Below, piece after piece: positions 25,493-32,826 of a stretch of DNA of 49,266 nt. The stretch is from Gemmatimonadota bacterium (GTDB lineage Bacteria > Latescibacterota > UBA2968 > UBA8231). The stretch spans positions 1 to 49,266 of the forward strand of contig JAPPEF010000033.1 of assembly GCA_028875335.1 (NCBI GenBank). The letters run 5' to 3'. The notes under the pieces are model-generated. The model saw nothing but the letters and a program-made list of their open reading frames with translations, searched no databases and was not told where the DNA came from. Made by a program: the position numbers and the translations under genes. The stretch's first letter is position 1. Each line of letters begins with the position of its first letter.

Positions 25493-25520
25493 AAAATAGT
25501 TTCGATCCGAGTTCCGTCAA
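25493..25520 (-). promoter_or_regulatory. aspS: Promoter of the aspS leader
   Basis: TTGACG (25515-25520) and TATTTT (25493-25498) on the minus strand are separated by 16 bases. It lies just after the DUF5916 stop codon (25534) and about 165 bases before the aspS ATG. Predicted start of transcription is at 25486-25487. Confidence 0.6.
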
Positions 25521-25533
25521 GCCGGGCTAGCCT

Positions 25534-28053
25534 CTACAGCCCGAACCAGCGATTGAGCTTGATCAGGAAGATACTGTCGCCATCGTCGGCGAAGGCACGG
25601 CTCAAGTCGCCGGCGGGGCGGAACCTCGGGTCACTAACGTCGTCGAAGGCGCGGTCCCGGCTCTGCTGCCAGACCGCGAAGAGCGTGCTGCCGGGCCGGT
25701 ACTCCCAGCGCAGCACTGCGTTAGAGCGCAGCGAGCGGCGGCGAAAGTCCGGGTTTTCTTCAAGGCCGGCGTAGGGTGAGAATTCATAGGACCGCGGGCG
25801 CACTAGCTCCTTGATGGCACCGTAGTCGCCGGTTGTCACAAAAGGCTGCACGAATAACTGCAAGCTCAGGCTCGGGGTGAAGGCATAGGTGCCGCGTACG
25901 CCGATCTCAAAGACGCGGCTTTCGAGCTCGCCGAAGATGAAGTGGTCGTCCTCGCCGTCGCCGTCCTCGTCCTCGTTTTCTACCCACTGGGCGAAGTTGC
26001 GGTTGAAGTTGTAGCCCGGCTCGATTTCCAACTCAAACTGGGATACGGGGCGCAGTGCGATCTCAAAGCCAACCCACGATCCCAAGTTATCGCCCCCCCG
26101 GCTCCCGCTGATGTTCCAGCCGAGCCAGCCGCTGATGGGCTTGCGGTCGTCGGTCCACACGTCCATGCCAAACCAAGTGTGGGCGGGCGAGAGCATCAGA
26201 GGTCCGCCGCGGGTGGCTAGGTCGTCGAACGCGGCGAAGTTGCGGCTGAGGCCCATCCAGAATCCCCAGTAGTTGTGCAGTTCGTGCCAAGTGTTGAAGT
26301 TGACGCCGCGGGACAGCCGCTCGCCGGCGAAGTTCCAGTGGTTCCAGGCGTTGAAGTTGAACCCAGAGCGGCGGGCGAACCAATAGGGGTCGAGCTTCTC
26401 GTAACGGATGTGGGTGCCAGCTTGGATGCGGTCGTTGCGCTGCATAAAGCCGAGGTCGTTGGCCTCAAAGTCGGGCGATTGTGCGTCCACGTACGCTTGG
26501 CCGCCGAAAGCACCGCCCGTTTTCTGAAAGTAAAGTGCGCCCTCCCAGCCGGTGTCGCGTTCCTCGGCCTGCCCAGCGCGACTGACGGCGAGCCGGCTGT
26601 AGAGGCGGTAGGCGTTCTCCCACCACTTAACGTGCAGGTCGCCGGCACCGACGTAGGCCGGGTCAAGGCCGCGGCCGTTGACCGCGGTGAGTTGGGCTCC
26701 GGCGGTGGAGTTGGTGAGCAGATCCTGTTGTACGCGACCGATAAAGTAGTTGGTTACCGGTTCGATCTCGACGGTGCGGCGCACCGTGTCGGCTAGGCCG
26801 GTCTCGGCGTTGATAATGCGCTGGTCAATGAGCGCCTCCTCCCGGGCAGTGACGGCGTTGAGCAGGCCGAAGGCCGTGCGCCCTGCGGTCTTGCCCGAGA
26901 CTTTGACGGCACCGAGGATTGTGGTGTTGTCGGGACGGTCCACCTCGTCGCTGTCTTCGGGCAGGTCAAAGCGCGAGGGCGGGCGGCCAATGCGCCGCGA
27001 GTGGAACAGGCGCGTGGGCCGGCGGATGCCGACGATGAATGGCGTCGGCGATTCGAAGATCTGGATGCCCTCCAAAAAGAAGGGTCGGCGCTCGCGGAAG
27101 AAGGTTTCGAAGACGCCCAGATTGAGCACTGCCGGGTCCCCCTCGATCTGGCCGAAGTCCGGGTTGATGGTGGCGTTGAGGGAGATATTCGACGATAGGC
27201 CGTAGCGCAGGTCGAGGCCGGCCGAGGAGAACAGGTCGTGCTCTCTGCCGCTGTCTCCCGGCGACAGGGTGCTGCGGCCTAGCGCGAAGGGGAAGATCTC
27301 GAGGCTGCGCTGCGGCCGGATGCCTTCGATCCCTTCGAGATGGCCGAAGCGCGAGACGTATCCGCTGACGCCCCGAGGTTTGAAGCTCCACTGCGACCAC
27401 TCGGCGCGGCGGGAGATTTTGCGGAAGACATTGATCCCCCAAGTGTAGCTCTCCTTTTCGCCAAAGCGCAGAACGTGGTACGGGATCTTCAACTCTAGGC
27501 TCCAGCCGTCAGCACGCCGCGCCGTCTTCACTTCGGCCACGCTGTCCCAGCTATCGTCAAAGTCGTCGTCGTTGTAGATAATCCCGTCCCCGATCCAGCC
27601 TGAGGGCCCCACGACGAAGTAAACGCCTGTCTGATGGTCGTGGTGGGGGTCGAGGTTGATCTCGAACAGGTCGCGTTCGCGCCACTCGTCGCGCCGCGCC
27701 AGCCGCGTGGTGATGCTGTCGGGGCGGGTGTCGTAGCAGATGCCGGCGATGTAGAGCGCGTCGTCGTCGTACGCCACCTGAAAGGTGGTGCGTTGCGTCG
27801 AAGGCTCGCCGTTATCCGGGTCGTTCTGCGTGAACCCCTCGTGTACGGGCGAGCGCAGCCAGATTTCGTCGTCGATGACGCCGTCGAGGCGCGGCGGCAC
27901 CTCGGCCCGCACGGCTCGGGCGGTGCGTTGGGGGTGCGTCATCCAAAACTGCATCTGGGCATCGCTCGTGTCGGTATGGGCGGGTTGCTCATCGGCTCCG
28001 GCTGCCTCGGAGATGAGAAAAACGGCGGCTAGTATGGCCGCAAACATGTGCAT
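25534..28053 (-). CDS. DUF5916 outer-surface protein with N-terminal CBM9-like domain
   Basis: 839 residues. A signal peptide (MHMFAAILAAVFLISEAAGA) leads a carbohydrate-binding CBM9/DOMON-like beta-sandwich (about residues 45-230: PPRLDGVIDDEIWLRSP, FQVAYDDDALYIAGICYD, WSLELKIPYHVLRF). The rest is the DUF5916 region with RERRPFFLEG and many alternating aromatic/polar strands ending in W-F-G-L, consistent with an outer-membrane beta-barrel. Family members are common in Bacteroidota, Gemmatimonadota and related groups; function unknown, perhaps glycan handling at the surface. AAGGAAGGA precedes ATG 28053. The stop is 14 bases before the aspS promoter; no separate terminator is seen between. 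Confidence 0.88.
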   Translation of the reverse strand: MHMFAAILAAVFLISEAAGADEQPAHTDTSDAQMQFWMTHPQRTARAVRAEVPPRLDGVIDDEIWLRSPVHEGFTQNDPDNGEPSTQRTTFQVAYDDDALYIAGICYDTRPDSITTRLARRDEWRERDLFEINLDPHHDHQTGVYFVVGPSGWIGDGIIYNDDDFDDSWDSVAEVKTARRADGWSLELKIPYHVLRFGEKESYTWGINVFRKISRRAEWSQWSFKPRGVSGYVSRFGHLEGIEGIRPQRSLEIFPFALGRSTLSPGDSGREHDLFSSAGLDLRYGLSSNISLNATINPDFGQIEGDPAVLNLGVFETFFRERRPFFLEGIQIFESPTPFIVGIRRPTRLFHSRRIGRPPSRFDLPEDSDEVDRPDNTTILGAVKVSGKTAGRTAFGLLNAVTAREEALIDQRIINAETGLADTVRRTVEIEPVTNYFIGRVQQDLLTNSTAGAQLTAVNGRGLDPAYVGAGDLHVKWWENAYRLYSRLAVSRAGQAEERDTGWEGALYFQKTGGAFGGQAYVDAQSPDFEANDLGFMQRNDRIQAGTHIRYEKLDPYWFARRSGFNFNAWNHWNFAGERLSRGVNFNTWHELHNYWGFWMGLSRNFAAFDDLATRGGPLMLSPAHTWFGMDVWTDDRKPISGWLGWNISGSRGGDNLGSWVGFEIALRPVSQFELEIEPGYNFNRNFAQWVENEDEDGDGEDDHFIFGELESRVFEIGVRGTYAFTPSLSLQLFVQPFVTTGDYGAIKELVRPRSYEFSPYAGLEENPDFRRRSLRSNAVLRWEYRPGSTLFAVWQQSRDRAFDDVSDPRFRPAGDLSRAFADDGDSIFLIKLNRWFGL

Positions 28054-28188
28054 TGTCCTTCCTTACTTGGTTGAGGATAGCAAAGGGCTCCACTTAGAAT
28101 TCAAGCTCCCCTGCCGATTGAACAATGTCAAAAGTGGGTGTGGGCGTTCTGCGGGTGGGTGACCGCCGGGCTTGCCTCGATAGGCCGA

Positions 28189-28218
28189 TGTGACTACAAT
28201 TGTCCTTATGTAGTTACA
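28189..28218. promoter_or_regulatory. Inverted-repeat operator candidate before the Phd/PIN pair
   Basis: TGTGACTACA (28189-28198) and TGTAGTTACA (28209-28218) are inverted copies with one mismatch, 10 bases apart. They end 11 bases before the antitoxin ATG at 28230 and just ahead of its AAGGAG site. Long TGTA..TACA-type palindromes are typical operators of Phd/YefM antitoxins, so autorepression is inferred. Confidence 0.55.
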
Positions 28219-28229
28219 AGGAGATAGCA

Positions 28230-28496
28230 ATGAACGCATCCGTACGCGACCTGAAGAGCAGGTTGTCGCGCTACCTTCGGCAAGTCCAGCGGGGGGAGAC
28301 AGTCGTCGTAACTTTGAGGGGGAAGCCCATCGCCCGCCTCGTGCCGTTACCGCCCCTCTTGTTGGAAGAGCGGCTGGCAACCCTGCCGGGGATCAATGCC
28401 GGGACGGGGGGAAAACCGAGAGGTGCCATGCGCCCCGTACGCGTCAAACCTGGGGAGAAAAGCGTTGCAGACATCGTGGTGGAAGAGCGGCGGTGA
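28230..28496 (+). CDS. Phd/YefM-type antitoxin
   Basis: 88 residues. MNASVRDLKSRLSRYLRQVQ then GETVVVTLRGKPIARLVPL is the classic Phd/YefM N-terminal DNA-binding fold. The C-terminal part (from about 45) is the toxin-wrapping tail and is Gly/Pro/Arg-rich here. AAGGAG is placed correctly for ATG 28230, while an in-frame ATG at 28200 lies within the operator. The stop overlaps the toxin start (GTGA), so the pair is coupled. Function: neutralises the PIN toxin and represses the operon. Confidence 0.9.
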   Translation: MNASVRDLKSRLSRYLRQVQRGETVVVTLRGKPIARLVPLPPLLLEERLATLPGINAGTGGKPRGAMRPVRVKPGEKSVADIVVEERR

Positions 28497-29002
28497 TCCT
28501 CTTCCTCGATACATCGGCTCTCGTCAAGCTATACGTCGAGGAGGCCGACTCCGAGACGGTACGCGGTTGGGTGGATGTGGCCGAGGAAGTCGCCTGCCAG
28601 TGGATCGCATACGTGGAAGCGCGATCTGCTTTGGCTGCCAAGCAGCGTTTAGGTGGCCTGTCTGATGCAGAGCTAGCAGAATGCAAGAAGGAACTGGAGC
28701 GAGATTGGGAAAGATATCACCGCGTCACGGTCACCCAGACTCTTCTGCGACGGGCTGGTACTCTGAGCGAACAACTCGGCGTGCGTGCCTATGACAGTGT
28801 TCATCTTGCGGGGGCTGAGTACCTGCAATCTTCGCTAGGGGTGTCGATAACCTTCGGGTCTTTCGACCGCCGCCAGGTCGATGCGGCCGCCCAGCTTGGA
28901 ATGCTCATCGCATCGGTTGATGACGATACGGACCAGGGCGATGACCAGAGTGATGACCGGAGCGAAGGCGATTCTCCTTCACCAACGGCATCTGCTTCGT
29001 AG
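28493..29002 (+). CDS. PIN-domain ribonuclease toxin (VapC type) with acidic C-terminal tail
   Basis: 169 residues starting at a GTG that overlaps the antitoxin stop by 4 bases. PIN acidic residues are visible: D6 in FLDTSALVKLY, E43 in VEARSAL, D101 in AYDSVHLA, and D124 in FGSFDRRQ. They form the Mg2+ site that cleaves RNA, typically tRNA or rRNA. After the domain ends (about 142) comes a ~28-residue tail rich in Asp, Ser and Gln (DDDTDQGDDQSDDRSEG), longer than usual for VapC. The following DUF4268 gene begins 8 bases after the stop. Confidence 0.92.
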   Translation: MILFLDTSALVKLYVEEADSETVRGWVDVAEEVACQWIAYVEARSALAAKQRLGGLSDAELAECKKELERDWERYHRVTVTQTLLRRAGTLSEQLGVRAYDSVHLAGAEYLQSSLGVSITFGSFDRRQVDAAAQLGMLIASVDDDTDQGDDQSDDRSEGDSPSPTASAS

Positions 29003-29010
29003 CAAAGGAG

Positions 29011-29994
29011 ATGGATTTGACGGATCTAGGAACGCTGGATAGCGTTAATCTTCGAGAGGTATGGCAGAACGAAGCCGCAGATTTCACACCGTGGCTGGCG
29101 GATAACCTGGACTCGCTGGGTGATGCGCTCCAAATGGATATCGATACTGAGGATGTGGACACCGAGGTATCAGTCGGTAAGTACTCGGCTGACATACTGT
29201 GTCGAGATGCAAGTGACAATTCACGGATTGTAATAGAGAACCAATTCGACAGTACCGATCACGACCATCTCGGCAAGTTACTCACTTACGCGTCTGGTTT
29301 GGATTCTGATCCTCCGGTAAGCTCAGTCATCTGGATCTCAGAGTCGTTCAACGATGAACATCGTTCGACTTTGGATTGGTTGAATAGGATTTCGCATGAC
29401 GAGATTCGCTTTTTTGGCGTCACGATTGAACTTCTGAAAATCGAGGGATCCAAACCTGTCCCGCGCTTCAATATTGTCGCTAGTCCCAATGATTGGACAA
29501 CAGCAGTAAGGGCATCAAGCAGTGGTGAGGTGTCAGATCTTAAACGGCAATATTATCAGTTTTGGACCGATTTAAGAGAGCACCTGCTAATGCTAAGGTT
29601 AAGGTCTGCGACTAGGCTGAAGCCACCGAACCCGCTCCCAAGATCATATTTTAACCTCGCTATTGGTAAGGCTGGGTTCGCGTTATCCTGCATGCTGAGT
29701 CAACAAAAAAAGCAATTACATGTTGTCTTGCAAATAAAAGGAAAAAATCCCTCCTACCACTTCAATCTCTTAAAGCAGCAAAAATCTGCTATTGAAGAAA
29801 AGATAGGTAGTCCACTAAAATGGCAAGGGAAGACTAAAGGCCGAGCGTACAAAATCTCACTGATCAAATCCGGTAATCCGACAGATGAATCTGATAGGGA
29901 AAATCAGATCAAATGGATGGCGCAAACGCTGAATAAGTTCGACAACGCATTCCGTGATCGTGTCCAGAATCTGACTACAGAAGCCTTTCAGTAA
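29011..29994 (+). CDS. DUF4268 protein with PD-(D/E)xK nuclease-like N-terminus
   Basis: 327 residues. The N-terminal half has the nuclease-like pattern E52 ... D61 (KYSADILC) ... E76-N-Q78 (IVIENQFDSTDHDHLGKLLTYASGL), with Q in place of the usual K. The C-terminal half is DUF4268 (RQYYQFWTDLREHL ... PRSYFNLAIGKAGFALSC). Function unknown; the family often sits in defence or mobile regions. AAGGAG directly abuts ATG 29011, too close to act, so TTG 29017 with 6-base spacing may be the true start. Base composition is more AT-rich than the core genes. The stop codon lies inside the 8-bp target duplication of the cassette that follows. Confidence 0.88.
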   Translation: MDLTDLGTLDSVNLREVWQNEAADFTPWLADNLDSLGDALQMDIDTEDVDTEVSVGKYSADILCRDASDNSRIVIENQFDSTDHDHLGKLLTYASGLDSDPPVSSVIWISESFNDEHRSTLDWLNRISHDEIRFFGVTIELLKIEGSKPVPRFNIVASPNDWTTAVRASSSGEVSDLKRQYYQFWTDLREHLLMLRLRSATRLKPPNPLPRSYFNLAIGKAGFALSCMLSQQKKQLHVVLQIKGKNPSYHFNLLKQQKSAIEEKIGSPLKWQGKTKGRAYKISLIKSGNPTDESDRENQIKWMAQTLNKFDNAFRDRVQNLTTEAFQ

Positions 29995-30053
29995 AGGGTA
30001 GTGTATCCGTTTGAAAATCAGGTGCGCCATGCGCTTTACGATGAGTCCTAAAG

Positions 30054-30962
30054 ATGAGCAACAAGCCGTTGGGAGTTGACGTTGCCCGCTGTCGCGCAAG
30101 CATGGCAAAGCTGCTAACGAAGACGGTCGAGATGACCTGCAAGCTCGAACGGCGGTTGGATGTCACCGGCGGTTGGCGTGAGGCCATAGCGGAAATCGAC
30201 ATCGATGCAGATCCGGCCGCTACGCTACGGATCGTAGGCGCACTACTGCTTCGCAAGGCGCGGATACACACGGTCGCCGTCCTCCGGGCCAACGAGACTA
30301 GCAACCTGCACTCGCTCGCTGTACAGATGAGGCCGGGCCTAGAATGTGCCGGACAGGTCGTGTTCTTCTTCCAGAATGCAATCATTGCGCCGAACGTACT
30401 TATGCCGCCAGAGCGTGCTGCAGAAGAATTTGGGCACCGCGTGAACGTGGACCATTATCAGATGCTCAGCAGGAGAACCAAGGGCAAAGTCAGCGCCGAA
30501 GAATTGCGAGAAGTGGAGGCGCAGGCGCAGGAGGCTGCAGCGGCGTCCGTCGGGGCGACTAAACCGAAGAGGCGGAAGGGGCGGCGTTTCACTAACGCAG
30601 ACAAGGTGGCAACACTAGCGAAAGGCCCCGAGTGGTACGGCTACTTGAGCGAGCACTTCAGCCACGGCAGGGTGGAAGATTGGAGGGGGCTTTCGTGGCG
30701 GGGTGGAGTCATCTCGATTGACACGGTTGAGGACGAGTTCGCGTTCCTTGGCTTGATGTCCTACTTGGTGGACCAGGTGGCTCTCATGAACGCTGCCGCA
30801 GCATTGTGCCCGGTCGAGAAAGACGAGAACCACCAATGGCAAGAGTGGGTAGAACCCACACTGGCGCAACTAAGCGATGTACGGGAGTCGTCGAAGAAGC
30901 TCGTGGATGCCGCCAGAGTCGCCGCCACAGGGGGACTGGATGGAAGCGCTCGAACCGATTGA
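30054..30962 (+). CDS. Uncharacterised protein carried by the cassette (gene 1)
   Basis: 302 residues; I do not recognise a family. The first ~130 residues are helical with ATLRIVGALLLRKARIHTVAVLRAN and a hydrophobic stretch CAGQVVFFFQNAIIAP that is too short and charged around to be a sure membrane helix. The middle (140-185) is a charged linker ending KRRKGRRFTN. The C-terminal third is acidic and aromatic (EWYGYLSEHFSHGRVEDWRG). ATG 30054 follows a poor AAG ribosome-binding region. It overlaps the next gene by 23 bases in another frame, so they form one transcriptional unit. The helical layout recalls proteins with HEPN/DUF5677-like folds, but no motif confirms that. Confidence 0.75.
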   Translation: MSNKPLGVDVARCRASMAKLLTKTVEMTCKLERRLDVTGGWREAIAEIDIDADPAATLRIVGALLLRKARIHTVAVLRANETSNLHSLAVQMRPGLECAGQVVFFFQNAIIAPNVLMPPERAAEEFGHRVNVDHYQMLSRRTKGKVSAEELREVEAQAQEAAAASVGATKPKRRKGRRFTNADKVATLAKGPEWYGYLSEHFSHGRVEDWRGLSWRGGVISIDTVEDEFAFLGLMSYLVDQVALMNAAAALCPVEKDENHQWQEWVEPTLAQLSDVRESSKKLVDAARVAATGGLDGSARTD

Positions 30963-31491
30963 GGTGCAGCGCCGCCGGTGCATGGAGTATCGCAACGTGC
31001 TTCGCAACCTGACTCGAATCCATATAGAGATCGACGCCCCGAGGCGCAAGGTCGGAGCGGATGAACCCGACTGGGTCTTCCGGCTGCGCAAAGTGTGCTT
31101 CCATGCGGTAGCGATTACCAAGTGCGAGGTCAGCATTGATGGCGTGCACGTGATGACAACTGAGCTGCGCGCGGCTTATGAGCAGATGGACGCCATATGG
31201 CAATGCCTGCCGAGTGATTTCCGGTTCGACGAGGATGGTAGCTGGTGGGCCGATGAGGCAAAGGACCGGTTGGCGGAGTATAACCATCCGACGATGATGA
31301 GCTTGGCCCTGTCACTCGCGTGGGGCGGTTTCGCCGATGCCGAAGACCCAGAGAGCTACCTACGGCTCGCCGTCTGGCTGGGTCGTCTCGGATGCGGATA
31401 CGGACAAGCCCTCGCCTATCTGGCGCGAGTGCTAGACGTCGAAGGCGACATCGATTCCCGTTTAGAATCGGTGCTCGCCGAAGTGCGCTGA
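30940..31491 (+). CDS. Uncharacterised protein carried by the cassette (gene 2)
   Basis: 183 residues from ATG 30940, which has GGGGGA a few bases upstream and lies inside the end of gene 1. No family recognised. Predicted mostly helical, with Arg-rich N-terminus (EVQRRRCMEYRNVLRNLTRI), Trp-rich centre (DEDGSWWADEAKDRLAEY) and C-terminal small-residue helices (WLGRLGCGYGQALAYLARVL). An in-frame start at 30877 would extend it by 21 residues with more overlap. Both genes end well before the right inverted repeat. Their tight overlap suggests interacting products. Confidence 0.7.
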   Translation: MEALEPIEVQRRRCMEYRNVLRNLTRIHIEIDAPRRKVGADEPDWVFRLRKVCFHAVAITKCEVSIDGVHVMTTELRAAYEQMDAIWQCLPSDFRFDEDGSWWADEAKDRLAEYNHPTMMSLALSLAWGGFADAEDPESYLRLAVWLGRLGCGYGQALAYLARVLDVEGDIDSRLESVLAEVR

Positions 31492-31872
31492 TGGCGTGCA
31501 CGTTGTGGGGCGACGGGAGGGTGTTCCTGCATGTGGCCCGCGTTAGGACACGGGAGCACTTTTGCTGACCAGAGGACAAAATTTATCGGTTGACGCGCCC
31601 CTATATAGCACGAAATTAAGATAATGGAACTGCTCCAGCGCCTCGCCGTTGGGAGAGATATTCTGTGCGTGAGCCATTTAAGAGGGACGCATCCGAAAGC
31701 ATCCCCTACGTGACGATCAACGGCGAGAGACACTATATAATTCCCTCTCCGAATTTCAAACGGATACACTACCCAGTAAAGCATATCGCCGTGCTTGTTG
31801 CCCCCATCTGTAAAACCGTACATTAACCCGAACCCGGCCCCAACTAGTCCCCCCAACCAAAGGACAATTCCC
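31492..31872. other. Right end of the cassette and upstream region of the PhyH gene
   Basis: Gene-free stretch of 381 bases. 31492-31753 is the cassette's internal noncoding part, 31754-31773 its right inverted repeat and 31774-31781 the target duplication. 31782-31872 is the upstream region of the PhyH gene with AAAGGACA near its start. An open stretch reading VREPFKRDASESIPYVTING begins at GTG 31665 and runs through the repeat to 31826. It has protein-like character but no ribosome-binding site, and might be a transposase or cargo remnant. Confidence 0.5.
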
Positions 31873-32727
31873 ATGAGCGGCCTCACCTCCAACCAACTCG
31901 ACTTCTATCGCACCGAAGGCTACCTCCTCGTCGAGGATGTCATCGACCCCGCTGTCTTCGACCGCCTCATCGCCGAAATCAATGCCATTGTCGATACCGC
32001 CGCCGAGGAGGCTCACGCTGCTGGTGAACTGTCCGAGCTGCACGCGGATTTGCCCTTTGCCAAGCGCTTGGTCCACATCCATTCCCAGTTGGCAGACCCT
32101 GAACCGCTGTTGCGCCAAGTCAACGGCAAGCTCAAAACCGAGGGCATGTTCGCCATCTTGACTCAACCGGCGCTGCTCGACATTGTCGAGTCCGTGATTG
32201 GCCCCGAAATACTGGCCCACCCGCAGTTCAACCTGCGCGCCAAATTGCCCAATCAAGACGCCACCGTGGTGCCTTGGCATCAAGACTTGGGCTATTTGCA
32301 GCCCGACGCGGAAGAGACCTTCATGGTCAATTTTTGGATTCCCTTGGTCGATGCCACTCCTGAAAACGGCTGCATGGAAGTCATTGCCGGCAGTCATCGC
32401 GCCCCGCTCATCGGCCACGAGCACGGCTTGGGACCCGGGGCCAATTTCAAGGGCATCACCGATCAGTACCTGCCTCCCGGCGAGCAAGTTAGCTGCCCAG
32501 TAAAAGTCGGCGGCGTGCTGCTCATCCAGCACAAGACCATCCACCGCTCCATTCCCAACCACTCCGACCACATCCGCTGGAGTCTCGATCTGCGCTACAG
32601 CGATCCGGCGCAGCCCAGCGGACGCGACGGCGTTCCCGGCTTTATCGCCCGCAGCCAAGCCCATCCCGAGTCGGTGGCCCAAAGCGTGGACGATTGGTTG
32701 GCGTTGTTCGAAGCGCCGGTCGCATAA
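31873..32727 (+). CDS. PhyH-family Fe(II)/2-oxoglutarate dioxygenase
   Basis: 284 residues with a canonical site: H136-Q-D138 (PWHQDLGY), H224 (HKTIHRS) and R235 eleven residues after. ENGCMEVIAGSHR is the conserved core. It belongs to the group annotated simply as phytanoyl-CoA dioxygenase family, whose real substrates are mostly unknown. ATG 31873 begins MSGLTSNQLDFYRTEGYLLV, the standard N-terminal strand, and AAAGGACA precedes it; an in-frame ATG at 31795 would add a proline-rich stretch and is rejected. It starts about 90 bases after the cassette, so the insertion may have displaced its upstream region. Confidence 0.93.
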   Translation: MSGLTSNQLDFYRTEGYLLVEDVIDPAVFDRLIAEINAIVDTAAEEAHAAGELSELHADLPFAKRLVHIHSQLADPEPLLRQVNGKLKTEGMFAILTQPALLDIVESVIGPEILAHPQFNLRAKLPNQDATVVPWHQDLGYLQPDAEETFMVNFWIPLVDATPENGCMEVIAGSHRAPLIGHEHGLGPGANFKGITDQYLPPGEQVSCPVKVGGVLLIQHKTIHRSIPNHSDHIRWSLDLRYSDPAQPSGRDGVPGFIARSQAHPESVAQSVDDWLALFEAPVA

Positions 32728-32733
32728 GCAAGA

Positions 32734-32804
32734 GCACTGATATGTCCCATCTGACGATAGGGCAACGGCCCAGTCTGCTTGTCGCAACCGAATCGGCAGA
32801 GTGC
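32734..32804 (+). promoter_or_regulatory. Possible structured leader of the purine permease gene
   Basis: A closing helix GCACT/AGTGC (32734-32738 with 32800-32804) encloses GGGC-AACG-GCCC (32760-32771) and CTGC/GCAG (32775-32778 with 32796-32799), a three-way-junction-like layout. It ends 22 bases before the permease ATG. It lacks the conserved core of the known purine riboswitch, and the stems are short, so the idea of a ligand-sensing leader is speculative. Confidence 0.25.
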
Positions 32805-32826
32805 CTGATGCTTTAGGCGGCGTTCA

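Larger units (their letters stand above)
29997..31773. mobile_element. Transposase-less 1.78-kb cassette with terminal inverted repeats and 8-bp target duplication
   Basis: The left end GGTAGTGTATCCGTTTGAAA (29997-30016) is repeated exactly inverted at 31754-31773, with further partial match (TC-G) inside. CAGTAAAG flanks both ends as a direct repeat (29989-29996, 31774-31781), a clear 8-bp target-site duplication. Between them are two overlapping genes of unknown function and about 260 bases of noncoding DNA, but no transposase. 8-bp duplications are made by IS1595-, IS66- and ISL3-type enzymes among others. The cassette is probably moved in trans by a related IS elsewhere in the genome. Confidence 0.85.

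Noticed and set aside
25332..25534. T-box riboswitch upstream of aspS
   Set aside because: No T-box sequence or specifier-loop architecture; the terminator and ORF layout fit ribosome-mediated attenuation better.
31665..31826. Open stretch from GTG 31665 with protein-like sequence
   Set aside because: It reads through the terminal repeat and has no ribosome-binding site; kept only as a comment in the gap entry.
31416..31892. Minus-strand ORF with a hydrophobic start
   Set aside because: It crosses the cassette's right inverted repeat and the end of a plus-strand gene, with proline/arginine/serine-rich antisense character.
32728..32826. Classical purine riboswitch before the permease
   Set aside because: The conserved core and loop-loop sequences of the G-box are absent.
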